From Thermoflexus hugenholtzii JAD2 (GTDB lineage Bacteria; Chloroflexota; Anaerolineae; Thermoflexales; Thermoflexaceae): DNA of 64,000 nucleotides. This document shows, piece after piece, positions 50,633 to 60,200 of the stretch; positions within the stretch are counted from its first letter, which is position 1; each line of letters begins with the position of its first letter. Position numbers and translations under genes: made by a program. The stretch lies in contig NZ_FYEK01000003.1 of NCBI RefSeq assembly GCF_900187885.1, positions 124,001-188,000 of the forward strand, read 5' to 3'. The notes below the pieces were generated by a model. That model was given only the letters and a program-made list of their open reading frames with translations. It was not told where the DNA came from and did no database searches.

Positions 50633-51877
50633 ATGTCGCTTGCTCCCACTTCGACGCCCGGAGCCCCCCGCCTGCCCTGGCTCCCCACGATGCGGGGCCT
50701 AGCGATCCTGATGATCGTGCTCTATCACATCACCATCGCCATCTACGGGACACCCTGGTTCGCCCACCCTCGGAGCGACTGGCCGGATCCGGCGGCCCGG
50801 ATCGCGCAGCTCCAGCCCATCCCTCAGGAAAACCCGGTGGCTTTCCTGCTGGCCAACCTGTTCCGCTATGCGGGCTGGCTGGGATATCAGGGCACTGGCG
50901 TGTTCCTGGTGATCAGCGGGTTCGGCCTCACCTGGGCGCTGGTCAGCCGCTCCCCGGCCGCCCTCCTGGACCGCCGAGCTTTCTACCTGCGGCGCTTCCT
51001 GCGCCTGTTCCCCCTTTACTGGGCCGGGCATCTGTTCTTCCTGGTCTTCAACAACCTGGCGGGCTGGCGGCCGTTCTCTCCGCTGGATCCCCGCTTCGCC
51101 CTCAGCCTGCTCGGGCTCCGGTTCCTGCCCGGGGTTTTCCATTTCATCTCACCCGCATGGTGGTTCATCGTCCTGATCATGCAGCTCTACGCGGTCTTCC
51201 CCTTCCTTTGGGAGGCCCTGAAGCGATGGGGGGCTATCCGCTTCGGGTTGGGCGCGCTGGCTCTTACCCTGCTCAGCCGGGCCATCGGCTTCTTCCTTCT
51301 GCCCGTGGACCCCGAGATGTGGTCCCGGGGCCTGCTTTTCACCTCGCGTCTGGGGGAGTTCGCCCTGGGGATGATCCTGGCCTGGTGGGCGGCGGGGGAC
51401 CCGGCGCGGGTCCAGGGCTGGCTGTGCTCGCTGCGCTCCAGGCTGGCCCTCCTGCTCCTGTATGGGTGCGGGATAGGGCTCTCCTTCACGCGGCCGGGGG
51501 CTGTGATCGCGCCGCTCCTGGTCACCCCCGCGGTGAGCGGTTTCCTGGCCCTGGCAGCCCGGGACCTTCTGCCCCGCTGGCCCCGCGTGGCGTGGCTTTT
51601 CTCACAGGTCGGTGTCTTCTCTTATGGGGTGATGGTCTTCCATCAGCCTCTCCTTTGGGTGCTGATCATCTGGCTGTGGCCATTCCACATGCCGTTGCCG
51701 ATTCGCATGAGCCTCATCGGAGCAGCCACTGTGTTCATCGTAATCTTTTCAGCGGTTATGGAGACCGGGGTGAATCGCCTGCTGGGCCGCTGGCCCTTCA
51801 ACCGCATCTTCCCACCCCTCGGCCCTTACGCCCGGATGCCTGTCCAGAATGTCCCGCTTTCAGCCTCACGGTCCTGA
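50633..51877 (+). CDS. Acyltransferase 3 family membrane protein
   Basis: A 414-residue polytopic membrane protein of the acyltransferase-3 (OafA/NodX-like) family, with about ten hydrophobic segments. The N-terminal catalytic-type segment TMRGLAILMIVLYHITIA carries the conserved RG...H, and LVISGFGLTWALVSR and RFLRLFPLYWAGHLFF follow, with the family's 'R.R.lR..P.y' pattern. These enzymes move acyl groups from the cytoplasm to extracellular polysaccharide. ATG 50633 is 22 bp after the radical SAM stop. The preceding sequence has AGGAGG. Confidence 0.88.
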   Translation: MSLAPTSTPGAPRLPWLPTMRGLAILMIVLYHITIAIYGTPWFAHPRSDWPDPAARIAQLQPIPQENPVAFLLANLFRYAGWLGYQGTGVFLVISGFGLTWALVSRSPAALLDRRAFYLRRFLRLFPLYWAGHLFFLVFNNLAGWRPFSPLDPRFALSLLGLRFLPGVFHFISPAWWFIVLIMQLYAVFPFLWEALKRWGAIRFGLGALALTLLSRAIGFFLLPVDPEMWSRGLLFTSRLGEFALGMILAWWAAGDPARVQGWLCSLRSRLALLLLYGCGIGLSFTRPGAVIAPLLVTPAVSGFLALAARDLLPRWPRVAWLFSQVGVFSYGVMVFHQPLLWVLIIWLWPFHMPLPIRMSLIGAATVFIVIFSAVMETGVNRLLGRWPFNRIFPPLGPYARMPVQNVPLSASRS

Positions 51878-51889
51878 AAGGAGGAAAAA

Positions 51890-54800
51890 ATGAGAGGAAT
51901 GCGACAGCTTCGCCAAGGCGGGTTAACCTTCCTCCTGGCCGGGATCCTCCTGGCCCTCTTGATCGGCGCGCTGGGGATCCTGAGCGGCACGCCCGTCCCG
52001 GTCGCCCGGGCGCAGGGGACCGGCGTCATCACCCACACCCGTGTGGCGGATTTCGCCGTGGGGTGCGCCATCTCCACCGGCATCTCCGTCGGCAACGCGG
52101 AGGGAGGGGAGTTACACCTCACTGCGAGTGTGGAGGACGATTTCGACGGCACCGCCATCGATGGGGCACGCTGGGTGATCAGCATCTCCAACCCGGCGGC
52201 AGGCCCCTATCAAGCCATCACACTGGCCAACGGCCTGGTCTCCCTGGATGGCATGTATCTGCGCTCGGTCCTCACAATGACCCAGCTCCCCCGCTTCTTC
52301 GAGGCTCGGGCCCGGCTGATGCGGATGCCCAACACCTCTGGCGAACCGGATCTGGGCTTCTACCGAGAGGTCGGCCCTGCATACAACCCATTCACCCCCA
52401 CCAGCTCCATCCGATTGTTCATCTTAGGAAATGGCGACATCAACAACCTGATCGTGCGAGCCCGGGATGGCGATGGGCCGATCGCGGATGTGGACATCCC
52501 GGATCCTGATGAGACACAGTTCCACGTCTTCCGCATCGAGTGGGAACCCGAGGCCACCCGCTATTACATCAACGGGGTTCTGCAAACCACCATTCCATCC
52601 CCCACTCTGGTGGTCACCTCGTGGGTGTTCCTGTATCATCAGACCCCCTCCTTTTACGGCTCCACCCCCACCGACATCGACTGGGTGCGCGCTGGCCAGT
52701 ATGTGGGGAATGGGACCTACACCTCGTGCCCGCAGGACGCCGGCCAGAAGGTCCGCTGGGATACCCTCGCATGGAACGCAGTCATGCCGCCAGGCACAAC
52801 CCTCCTCTTCCGCGTCCGCACCTCTGCGGACGGTGTGACCTGGTCGAACTGGTCGGATCCCTTGCCGGCGGGCCCAAACAACATCCCCTCCACACTGGCC
52901 TTCGCACGATATCTGCAATACCGCGTGGAAATGAGCACCACCAATCCCATGCAGTCCCCTGAGGTGCAAGAGGTGGCGCTGCGATATTCAGAGCTGGCGG
53001 ATCTCGTGGTGAGCAAGAGCGCATCCTCGGACACCGTCCTCGCAGGAAACGAGTTGACCTACACTGTCCGGATCACGAACAATGGGCCGCTCCCGGCTCA
53101 GAACGTGCGGGTGACGGACACGCTGCCCGGCGGGGTGACGTGGATCACGTCCACGCCTTCCCAGGGCACATGCACCACCCTCACATGCAACCTGGGGACC
53201 CTGAACCCGGGCGGCGTCGCCACGGTCAATATCCGGGTCCGGGTGAACAGCAATACCCTTGAGGGAACCCTGGCGAACCAGGTGATCGTCGGCACCGACA
53301 CCCCGGACGATCCCGCCAACAACACCGCGACGGTCTCCACGGCCGTCCAAACCCAGGCGGATCTGAGCCTGACGCTTCGGGACGAGCCCGATCTGGTGAT
53401 GGCAGGGGATCTGCTCACCTACACCCTGACCCTGACTAATGCCGGCCCCTCGGATGCCCGAGGGGTGCAGATCACCCTCACCCTTCCGAGCGGCCTGACC
53501 GTCCTCAGTCTCTTCCCCTCCCAGGGATCCTGTGCCGGCACCACCTGCACCCTGGGGGACGTGCCGGCGGATGGGACTGCCACTCTTCTCCTGCGCGCCC
53601 GGGTCAACTCCAGCACCCCGGCGGGGAACCTGACCCTCTCCGCCCAGGCGTCTGCCACCACCCCGGATCCCAACCCGGCCAACAACACCGCCAGCGAAAC
53701 CACCACCGTCCAAACTCAGGCCGATTTGGCCCTGACGATGAACGATGCCCCTGACCCTGTGCTGGCTGGAGCGTGGCTCACCTACACCCTCACCCTGGCC
53801 AACACCGGGCCTTCCGACGCCCAGTCGGTGGCGGTCGATCTTGCCCTCCCCGACGGCGTGACGCCCATCGCCTGGATCCCCTCTCAGGGGACCTGCGCCG
53901 ACACCACTTGCACCTTGGGCACCCTCCTCGCCGGGAACATCGCCCGCATTACTGTCACCACCCAGATCAGCAGCAACATCCCGCCGGGCACCATCCTCTC
54001 CGCCATCGCCCAGGCCACCTCCCCTACTTCCGACCCGAACACGGCCAACAACACGGCGACCGCCTTCACCACCGTCCAGACCCAGGCGGATCTGAGTCTG
54101 ACGATTCGGGACGAGCCCGATCCGGTGATGGCAGGGGATCTGCTCACCTACACTCTGACCCTGACTAATGCCGGCCCCTCGGATGCCCGAGGGGTGCAGA
54201 TCACCCTCACCCTTCCGAGCGGCCTGACCGTCCTCAGTCTCTTCCCCTCCCAGGGATCCTGTGCCGGCACCACCTGCACCCTGGGGGACGTGCCGGCGGA
54301 TGGGACTGCCACTCTTCTCCTGCGCGCCCAGGTCAACGCCGGCACCCCGGCGGGAAGCCTGACCCTCTCCGCCCAGGCGTCTGCTACCACCCCGGACCCC
54401 AACCTGGACAACAACACCGCCAGCGAAACCACCACCGTCGAAACCCAGGCCGATCTCGTCCTGACCTTGCAGGATGAGCCGGATCCGGTGGTGGCGGGAC
54501 GTCTCCTCACCTACACCCTTACCCTGACCAACGCCGGGCCATCCGACGCGCAGGGGGTGGTCCTCACGCTGACCCTGCCTATCTCATGGCAGGTGAATGG
54601 TTTCACCCCGATCAGCGGCTGCAGTCTGGACGAGGACGGGAACCGAATCATCTGTGCTATGGGAACCATGCCAGCAGAAGCTGTTCAGACGCTCCTCGTC
54701 ACCGGGACCGTGCCAGCAGAGGTCCCTGAAGGCACGGTGCTGATCGCCCAGGCAGAGGTTCGGGCGGGGACCCCGGATGCGAACAGCGAGAACAACGAGG

Positions 54801-55216
54801 CGCTGGCTTCCACCGAGGTGCGAGGGGAGGCGGATCTGCAGCTCCTCCTCTCCGGGGAGCCGGAGCTCGTCTTCGTTGGCGAGGTGGTCACTTATACCCT
54901 GGCTCTGACCAACACCGGTCCTTCCCTGGCGCCAGGGGTGCAGGTCACGCTCACCCTGCCCGACGGTGTGCAGGTTCTGGACGCGACGCCTTCCTTGGGC
55001 TCTTGTGTAGAGGCTTCCTGCGCCCTCGGGGATCTCCCGGTTGGAGAGAACGCCACGGTCCGGCTGCGCGTGCGGGTCGAGCGGTGGACCAGCCCGGAGA
55101 TCCGCGTCCGGGTTGAGGCCGTTTCGCGGGCGGTGGACCCTACACCCGCCTCCGCGGAGATCCAGACGCAGGTTCGCCTCCGCCTGTTCCTGCCGCTGGT
55201 TATGCGCGGCGGATGA
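51890..55216 (+). CDS. Large exported DUF11-repeat protein with C-terminal FLPLV motif
   Basis: A 1,108-residue secreted protein. AAGGAGG precedes ATG 51890, and a signal peptide ends near residue 41 (VPVARAQG). Residues 80-270 form a concanavalin-like domain (VEDDFDGTAIDGARWVISIS, FHVFRIEWEPEATRYYINGV). About residues 366-1090 hold six DUF11 repeats of roughly 120 residues, each with 'TYTLTLTNAGPSDA' and a disulfide-type CAGTTC-like pair. The end is RLRLFLPLVMRGG. DUF11 arrays form long cell-surface stalks in S-layer and adhesin proteins. The gene is probably part of the surface cluster; it is 12 bp after the acyltransferase. Confidence 0.85.
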   Translation: MRGMRQLRQGGLTFLLAGILLALLIGALGILSGTPVPVARAQGTGVITHTRVADFAVGCAISTGISVGNAEGGELHLTASVEDDFDGTAIDGARWVISISNPAAGPYQAITLANGLVSLDGMYLRSVLTMTQLPRFFEARARLMRMPNTSGEPDLGFYREVGPAYNPFTPTSSIRLFILGNGDINNLIVRARDGDGPIADVDIPDPDETQFHVFRIEWEPEATRYYINGVLQTTIPSPTLVVTSWVFLYHQTPSFYGSTPTDIDWVRAGQYVGNGTYTSCPQDAGQKVRWDTLAWNAVMPPGTTLLFRVRTSADGVTWSNWSDPLPAGPNNIPSTLAFARYLQYRVEMSTTNPMQSPEVQEVALRYSELADLVVSKSASSDTVLAGNELTYTVRITNNGPLPAQNVRVTDTLPGGVTWITSTPSQGTCTTLTCNLGTLNPGGVATVNIRVRVNSNTLEGTLANQVIVGTDTPDDPANNTATVSTAVQTQADLSLTLRDEPDLVMAGDLLTYTLTLTNAGPSDARGVQITLTLPSGLTVLSLFPSQGSCAGTTCTLGDVPADGTATLLLRARVNSSTPAGNLTLSAQASATTPDPNPANNTASETTTVQTQADLALTMNDAPDPVLAGAWLTYTLTLANTGPSDAQSVAVDLALPDGVTPIAWIPSQGTCADTTCTLGTLLAGNIARITVTTQISSNIPPGTILSAIAQATSPTSDPNTANNTATAFTTVQTQADLSLTIRDEPDPVMAGDLLTYTLTLTNAGPSDARGVQITLTLPSGLTVLSLFPSQGSCAGTTCTLGDVPADGTATLLLRAQVNAGTPAGSLTLSAQASATTPDPNLDNNTASETTTVETQADLVLTLQDEPDPVVAGRLLTYTLTLTNAGPSDAQGVVLTLTLPISWQVNGFTPISGCSLDEDGNRIICAMGTMPAEAVQTLLVTGTVPAEVPEGTVLIAQAEVRAGTPDANSENNEALASTEVRGEADLQLLLSGEPELVFVGEVVTYTLALTNTGPSLAPGVQVTLTLPDGVQVLDATPSLGSCVEASCALGDLPVGENATVRLRVRVERWTSPEIRVRVEAVSRAVDPTPASAEIQTQVRLRLFLPLVMRGG
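53349..53697 (+). repeat. Nearly identical DUF11 unit, copy 1
   Basis: DUF11 unit 2 of the large exported protein. The DNA is almost identical to the unit at 54,078-54,426, with only scattered changes, whereas the other units are far more diverged. This suggests a recent duplication or gene conversion. Confidence 0.8.
54078..54426 (+). repeat. Nearly identical DUF11 unit, copy 2
   Basis: Repeat partner of 53,349-53,697, shifted by 729 bp (243 codons), so two repeats further along. Protein differences are few (for example DEPDLVMAG against DEPDPVMAG). Confidence 0.8.
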
Positions 55217-55280
55217 GAGACATCGGGGGCCGGCCGCGCTCCCGGCGCTGTCCGGCCCCCATCCAGATGAAAGGTCGTGT

Positions 55281-57269
55281 ATGGGTTCCATCACCCGACG
55301 CCAGTTCCTGAAGATGAGCAGCGCAGCGGGGCTCACCGTAGCGGCAGTAGGAGCCCTCGGCGGCTACCGCCTGTGGGAGGACACGGACGGAGAGCCTCTG
55401 CCTGTGCGCGCTCCCTTTGCCGAGCCGCCGGATCGACGGTGGCCATTGAGCAGTCGTCCCGCTCCGATCCTGCTGATCACGAACGAACAGGCGGATCCTC
55501 CCACCGGGGCTTATCTCGCGGAGATCCTGCGGGCGGAGGGCCTGAACGCGTTCCGGGCGGCCTCCCTTTCGGCCCTACGCATGGAGATCCTGGAGCGCTT
55601 CCTGATGGTGGTGCTCAGCGCGGGCCCTCTGGAGGTTGTCCACGGGGAGACGCTGCGGCGCTACGTCGCCCGGGGCGGCCGCCTGCTCGCCATGCGGCCG
55701 CCCTCTCACCTGGCGGATCTCTTCGGGCTGGAGCCGACCTCCGGTCAGACCGCCGAAGGGTATATCCGGATCCGCCCGGAGCATCCCCTGGGTCGGGGTT
55801 TCTCTCGAGAGACGATCCAATTCCACGGCGTGGCCGATCATTACCGGCCGGCTGGCGCGGAGGTCGTCGCCTTCCTGGCCGGGAAGACCGGGGATCTACC
55901 CTTCCCGGCTGTGACCCTGTATCCGTTCGGAGAGGGCCAGGCCGGGTGTTGGGCCTTCGATCCGGCCTGGAGCATTGCCCTGACCCGTCAGGGCAACCCC
56001 GATCTTGCCCATCAGGAGCGGGATGGGCTCCATGGCCTGCGGGCCCATGAGCTCTTCGACGGCTGGATCGATTTGGACCGCATCGGGATCCCCCAGGCGG
56101 ACGAGCTGATGCGGCTGCTGGGCCGGATGATCACCGGGATGCTCTTGGACCGCCTCCCGCTCCCACGGATCTGGTATTTTCCGGACGGTGCCCCGGGGAT
56201 CCTGGTGGCGACCGGGGATGCCCACAACATGCCTCCGTCGGCGGTGGAAGAAGTCCTCCGCCGGGTGGAGGCGCGTGGGGGGACGTTCAGCGTGTATTAC
56301 GCCCCGCAGCCCCGCAATCGTCTTCAGCGTGCATGGCATCGTCTGCGGGATTGGGTCGATCAAGCGGCTGCACATGTCGTCCTGCCGGATCACGTGTGGC
56401 GCTGGCGGGCCCGTGGCCACGAGTTCGGGCTCCACCCCTATGTCGAAGAAGGCCTGGAGGCTGGCTGGCGGCGCTACTACGAAGTGTTCACCGGGATGGG
56501 CTACCGTCCGGTCCCCCCTACCGTGCGCACCCATCGGGTCCTGTGGAGCGGCTGGGTGGAGACCGCACGATTCCAGGCCGCCTGTGGGATCCGGATGAAC
56601 CTGGATTTCTATCATGTCGGACCGATGTTTCGAAAGCCAGACGGGGAGTGGGTCTTCGGCTACTTCACCGGCAGCGGGCTTCCGATTCGTTTCGTTGACG
56701 AAGAGGGCCGCGTCCTGAACATCTACCAGCAGCTCACCGCCCTGGTCGATGAGCAGCTGATCGGGCGGACCTGGCCGCAGGCGCCACAGTTTCCGCTTCC
56801 CATCGCCCTGGAGATCTCCAGGTCCCTCATCCGCCGAGGTGTGGAGCAGGGCGAGGCCCTCGCCCTTCAGGCCCATGTGGATCCGTTTGCCATCGGCGGG
56901 GAGGCCGCCGAGACCCAGGCCCGCTGGCTGGAGGGGATCCTGGACGAAGCCGTCGGGTTGGGCATTCCGATCTGGTCCGCGCAACGCTGGCTGGAGTTCG
57001 TGGAGGCCCGCGATCAGACGGAGCTGGAGGAGGTGCACTGGGATCCCGAGAGGCAGGCGCTCCATCTGCGGATCCGCTCCCCCGTTGCCCCCGCTCGTCT
57101 CACCCTGGCCCTCCCCCTGGAGATCCCGGGCGGGCGCCTCCATGAAGTGCGCATCGATGGCTCCTCCGTCCCCTATCGCGAGCGAAGCTGGAAGGGCATT
57201 CCCTGGGCGTGGATGGAGCTGCGGGGAGGGATCCTTTCGCTCTCGGCGTTCTACGGGCCCTCCGGGTAA
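55281..57269 (+). CDS. Tat-exported deacetylase-like protein, paralogue of the TAG-interrupted gene
   Basis: A 662-residue protein. The N-terminus MGSITRRQFLKMSSAAGL is a twin-arginine signal. Residues 55-245 form a GATase-like region (ILLITNEQADPPTGAYLAEI, LRAEGLNAFRAASLS), followed by a polysaccharide-deacetylase-like (NodB-type) part: GILVATGDAHNMPPSAVEEV, RARGHEFGLHPYVEEGLEAG and TVRTHRVLWSGWVETARFQA. The D-H-H metal triad is suggested by the Asp in GDAH and His in GLHPYV. It lacks the DUF11 tail of its paralogue and ends in an Ig-like beta region. ATG 55281 has AAAGG. It may deacetylate surface glycan or act on a nucleotide sugar-linked polymer; substrate unknown. It overlaps the converging gene by 19 bases. 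Confidence 0.83.
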   Translation: MGSITRRQFLKMSSAAGLTVAAVGALGGYRLWEDTDGEPLPVRAPFAEPPDRRWPLSSRPAPILLITNEQADPPTGAYLAEILRAEGLNAFRAASLSALRMEILERFLMVVLSAGPLEVVHGETLRRYVARGGRLLAMRPPSHLADLFGLEPTSGQTAEGYIRIRPEHPLGRGFSRETIQFHGVADHYRPAGAEVVAFLAGKTGDLPFPAVTLYPFGEGQAGCWAFDPAWSIALTRQGNPDLAHQERDGLHGLRAHELFDGWIDLDRIGIPQADELMRLLGRMITGMLLDRLPLPRIWYFPDGAPGILVATGDAHNMPPSAVEEVLRRVEARGGTFSVYYAPQPRNRLQRAWHRLRDWVDQAAAHVVLPDHVWRWRARGHEFGLHPYVEEGLEAGWRRYYEVFTGMGYRPVPPTVRTHRVLWSGWVETARFQAACGIRMNLDFYHVGPMFRKPDGEWVFGYFTGSGLPIRFVDEEGRVLNIYQQLTALVDEQLIGRTWPQAPQFPLPIALEISRSLIRRGVEQGEALALQAHVDPFAIGGEAAETQARWLEGILDEAVGLGIPIWSAQRWLEFVEARDQTELEEVHWDPERQALHLRIRSPVAPARLTLALPLEIPGGRLHEVRIDGSSVPYRERSWKGIPWAWMELRGGILSLSAFYGPSG

Positions 57270-60200
57270 ACGATCGCCTTGTGGATCCTCACCGGCCGGG
57301 GGCGCTCGGAGCGGGGCGATCCCTCGGCGATCCCAAGGCCCGTGCCGAAGATGATCATAAACGCCAGAGCCAGATCGATGAGGAAAAAGCCGTGATCCAC
57401 CAGACCGTGCCCCAGGAGATCGGCCATCGCCCCGGCGGCCCCCCAGCGCCAGGGATCCCCGGAGATCCCGGCCCGGACGACCCGACGCCAGAACAGGACC
57501 TGCCAGGCCAGCCCGGCGATCAGCCCCAGCAGCCCCGTGCGCGCCCAAAAGTCGAGAAAGACGTTGTGAGGGTGAGAGAGGTTGGGCTCCTGCCAGGCGT
57601 CTGGACGGATATAGCGGCTCCGATACCAGTAGAGGAAATTGTCCGGCCCCACCCCGAAGAGCGGATGCTCGCGGATCAGGTCCAGGGTGCTGGCCCACAG
57701 GCGGGCGCGGAAGAAGACGGTGCTGCCTGGGGTGGCGGCGCGCCGGGCCAGGGCCTCCCCGATGCGCGGCGCCAGCGCTCCGGCGAAGAGGAGGATCCCT
57801 CCCACCGCCATGAGGATCAGCCCCCAGCGGACCCCTCGTGACAGCCCTCCCCAGCGATCCCACAGCCACAGCCCGCCCATCGCCATCAAGGCCGCCGGGA
57901 TCCCCAGGAACCCGGCTCCCTCCGAACAGGTTCCGATCAGCGCGGCGCCCACCATCAGCAGGCCCAGCCCGGCCAGAAGGCGCCCGCGCCGGGAGCTCCC
58001 ATTCAGGGTTAGGGCCAGCAGGAACGGGAAGACCCGCCCCAGATAGAGGGCCAGATTGTTGGGAGAACCGTAGGGCCCTCGGATGCAGCGCGCCCCGGCC
58101 TCTCCGGTGATCAGCCCCGTCCCCGTGATCCACTGGAGCAGGCCCACGCCGGCGACCCCGATCCCTCCCAGCAGGAAGGCCTGAAGCACGGCCTCCCATT
58201 CCGCCCGCGAAGGCCGCATCGCCCGGGCCAGGAAGTAGAAGAGCAACGGCTCCAGGATCACCAGGCGCCACTCCCGCCAGGCCACCCGCTGGAAGGCCGC
58301 CAGGGCAGTGCTCAGGGTGGCCGCGCCGAAGAAGATCAGCATCCAGCGATCGGCCGGCTCCCAGGCCCAGCGCCCCCTTTCCCCCCTCCCCCAGCGGATC
58401 CCGCGATGCAGGATCCAGGCGGCCGCGGTGAGCAGTAGCATGAGCTCGTTCATCGGGAACGCCTTCTGGAAGAAGGGCTTCGGATACAAATAGAAGGGGG
58501 CCCAGAAGGCGGTGAGCGCCAGGCCGAGGGACGGGCGTCGGATCAGCACCATCAGGAGCAGGCACGCCGCCAGGGCGGTGAGGGCCACCCGGGGGGCCAG
58601 ATAGAAAAGCCCGCTCAGGGCCAGCCCCAGTCCCAGCCACCCCACCTCCCCCGCGCGCCGGAGCCCCCATGGCTCCAGCGAGATCCACCACATCCCGGCG
58701 TAAACCAGCCCGGAGAGCCCCCACGCGCCCCACAGGCCCAGCCGGTGGGCGATGGCCTGCAGGATCTCCTGCAGGGGAGGCCGACGGGCCCGAACCAGTC
58801 CGGTGACGAGCAGCCATCCCCCCATCCCCACCCCGAGCAGGCTCAGGGCCAGGGCGAGGCGATACCGGAGTGGATCCGGCCCGACCCCCGCGATGCTCCA
58901 GCCCACCAATGCCCACTGCCCCCAGCCCCGCTCGGCCTCGATCCGAACGGTGTGAAGCCCGTAGGGCAGACCCTCGGCCACCGGAACCGTGACCACCTCC
59001 GGGGTCGCGTAATCGGGGGAGGTGAGGATCAAATACGCGCCGCGGGCGTCGCGGGGAAGCCGGTTCGCCGGCTGCCCATCCACCGACACGTAAAGATGGG
59101 CGCGATACCCTCCCCGCCGGACGCGAAGGGCCAGCCCGGTCCCCTCAAAGGTGAAGCGCAGGCGATCCCCCTCCTCCCGGCCGATATCCGCTCCCAGGGC
59201 GGAGAAGCGCCACGCGCCCTCATACTGCGCGCCCGGCGGCGGCCCATAGCCGGATCCGTCCGCTTGCAGGATGGCCGCCGGGTAGTATCCGGGGGTGAAG
59301 ACCGCTTCGTCTGCGACGGCCCGCAGCGCCTCCGCCGCCGGCCGGAGCCGCCCGCGGGGATCGACCATCGCAAACCCCCAGTAGGGATCGTCGGGGGGCA
59401 CATTCGGGCGCCAGCTCTCTAAGAACATCGTCCCCATCCAGGGCCATTCCCGCCGGACCCGCTCGACGGCCTCCCGGATGTAACGGGCCTGGGTGGCCTC
59501 GTCCACCTGCCCCCAGATGGAAGGGCGACCGCTCCAGCCCGGCGGCAGGGCGTTCCAGCCCCAGTGGCTGGCCCAGAGGGGTTTCCCCTCATCGCCGTAT
59601 CGCACCATGACCTCGCGCAGCAGGATCGCCCGGGAGAAATTCAGTACCTCCGGGTCCACCCGGCGGTCCTCCGGTCCGGTGTCGAAGCCGTAGGGCTTGG
59701 CAGCGACGATGTCGAAGGACTCCCGGGCGCCCAGCTGATACAGCCGCTCCAGGAACAGCCAGTCCGCCAGGTTCCACGGGCCCTGCTCCACTGTGGGGGC
59801 CAGGCCCGCCAGGAGGATCACCGCGTCCGGGTCCGCGGCGCGGATCGCGGCCGCTGCCGCTCGCAACAAGGTGGCATAGGCAGCGGGATCCGGAGCGCCC
59901 CCGCCCCATCCGATGGTCAGGTTGGGCTCGTCCCAGATCTGATAGAACCGCACCCACGAGCCATAGCGCGCGGCGAAGGCCCCGGCGAACCGGGCGAAAT
60001 CCTCCGGATCCAGCGGCGGGGCCATCGGCCCGATCCGTCGCGCCGCCCATGCGGGGCTGCCCCCCAGCACCACCACCGGCTCCAGGCCAGCGGCCCGAAT
60101 GTCGGCCATCACCTGGTCTGCCTCGGACCAGTCCCAGCGATCCCGCGTCGGCTGGATCGCCGACCAGGGGAAGAAGACGCGGATGCGGGAGATGCCCAAC

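Noticed and set aside
55896-58916. A 1,006-codon minus-strand frame overlapping the deacetylase and the glycosidase/ligase genes
   Set aside because: It is out of frame with the real minus-strand gene and antisense to the plus-strand one; the product is Gly/Ala/Arg/Pro-rich low-complexity sequence.
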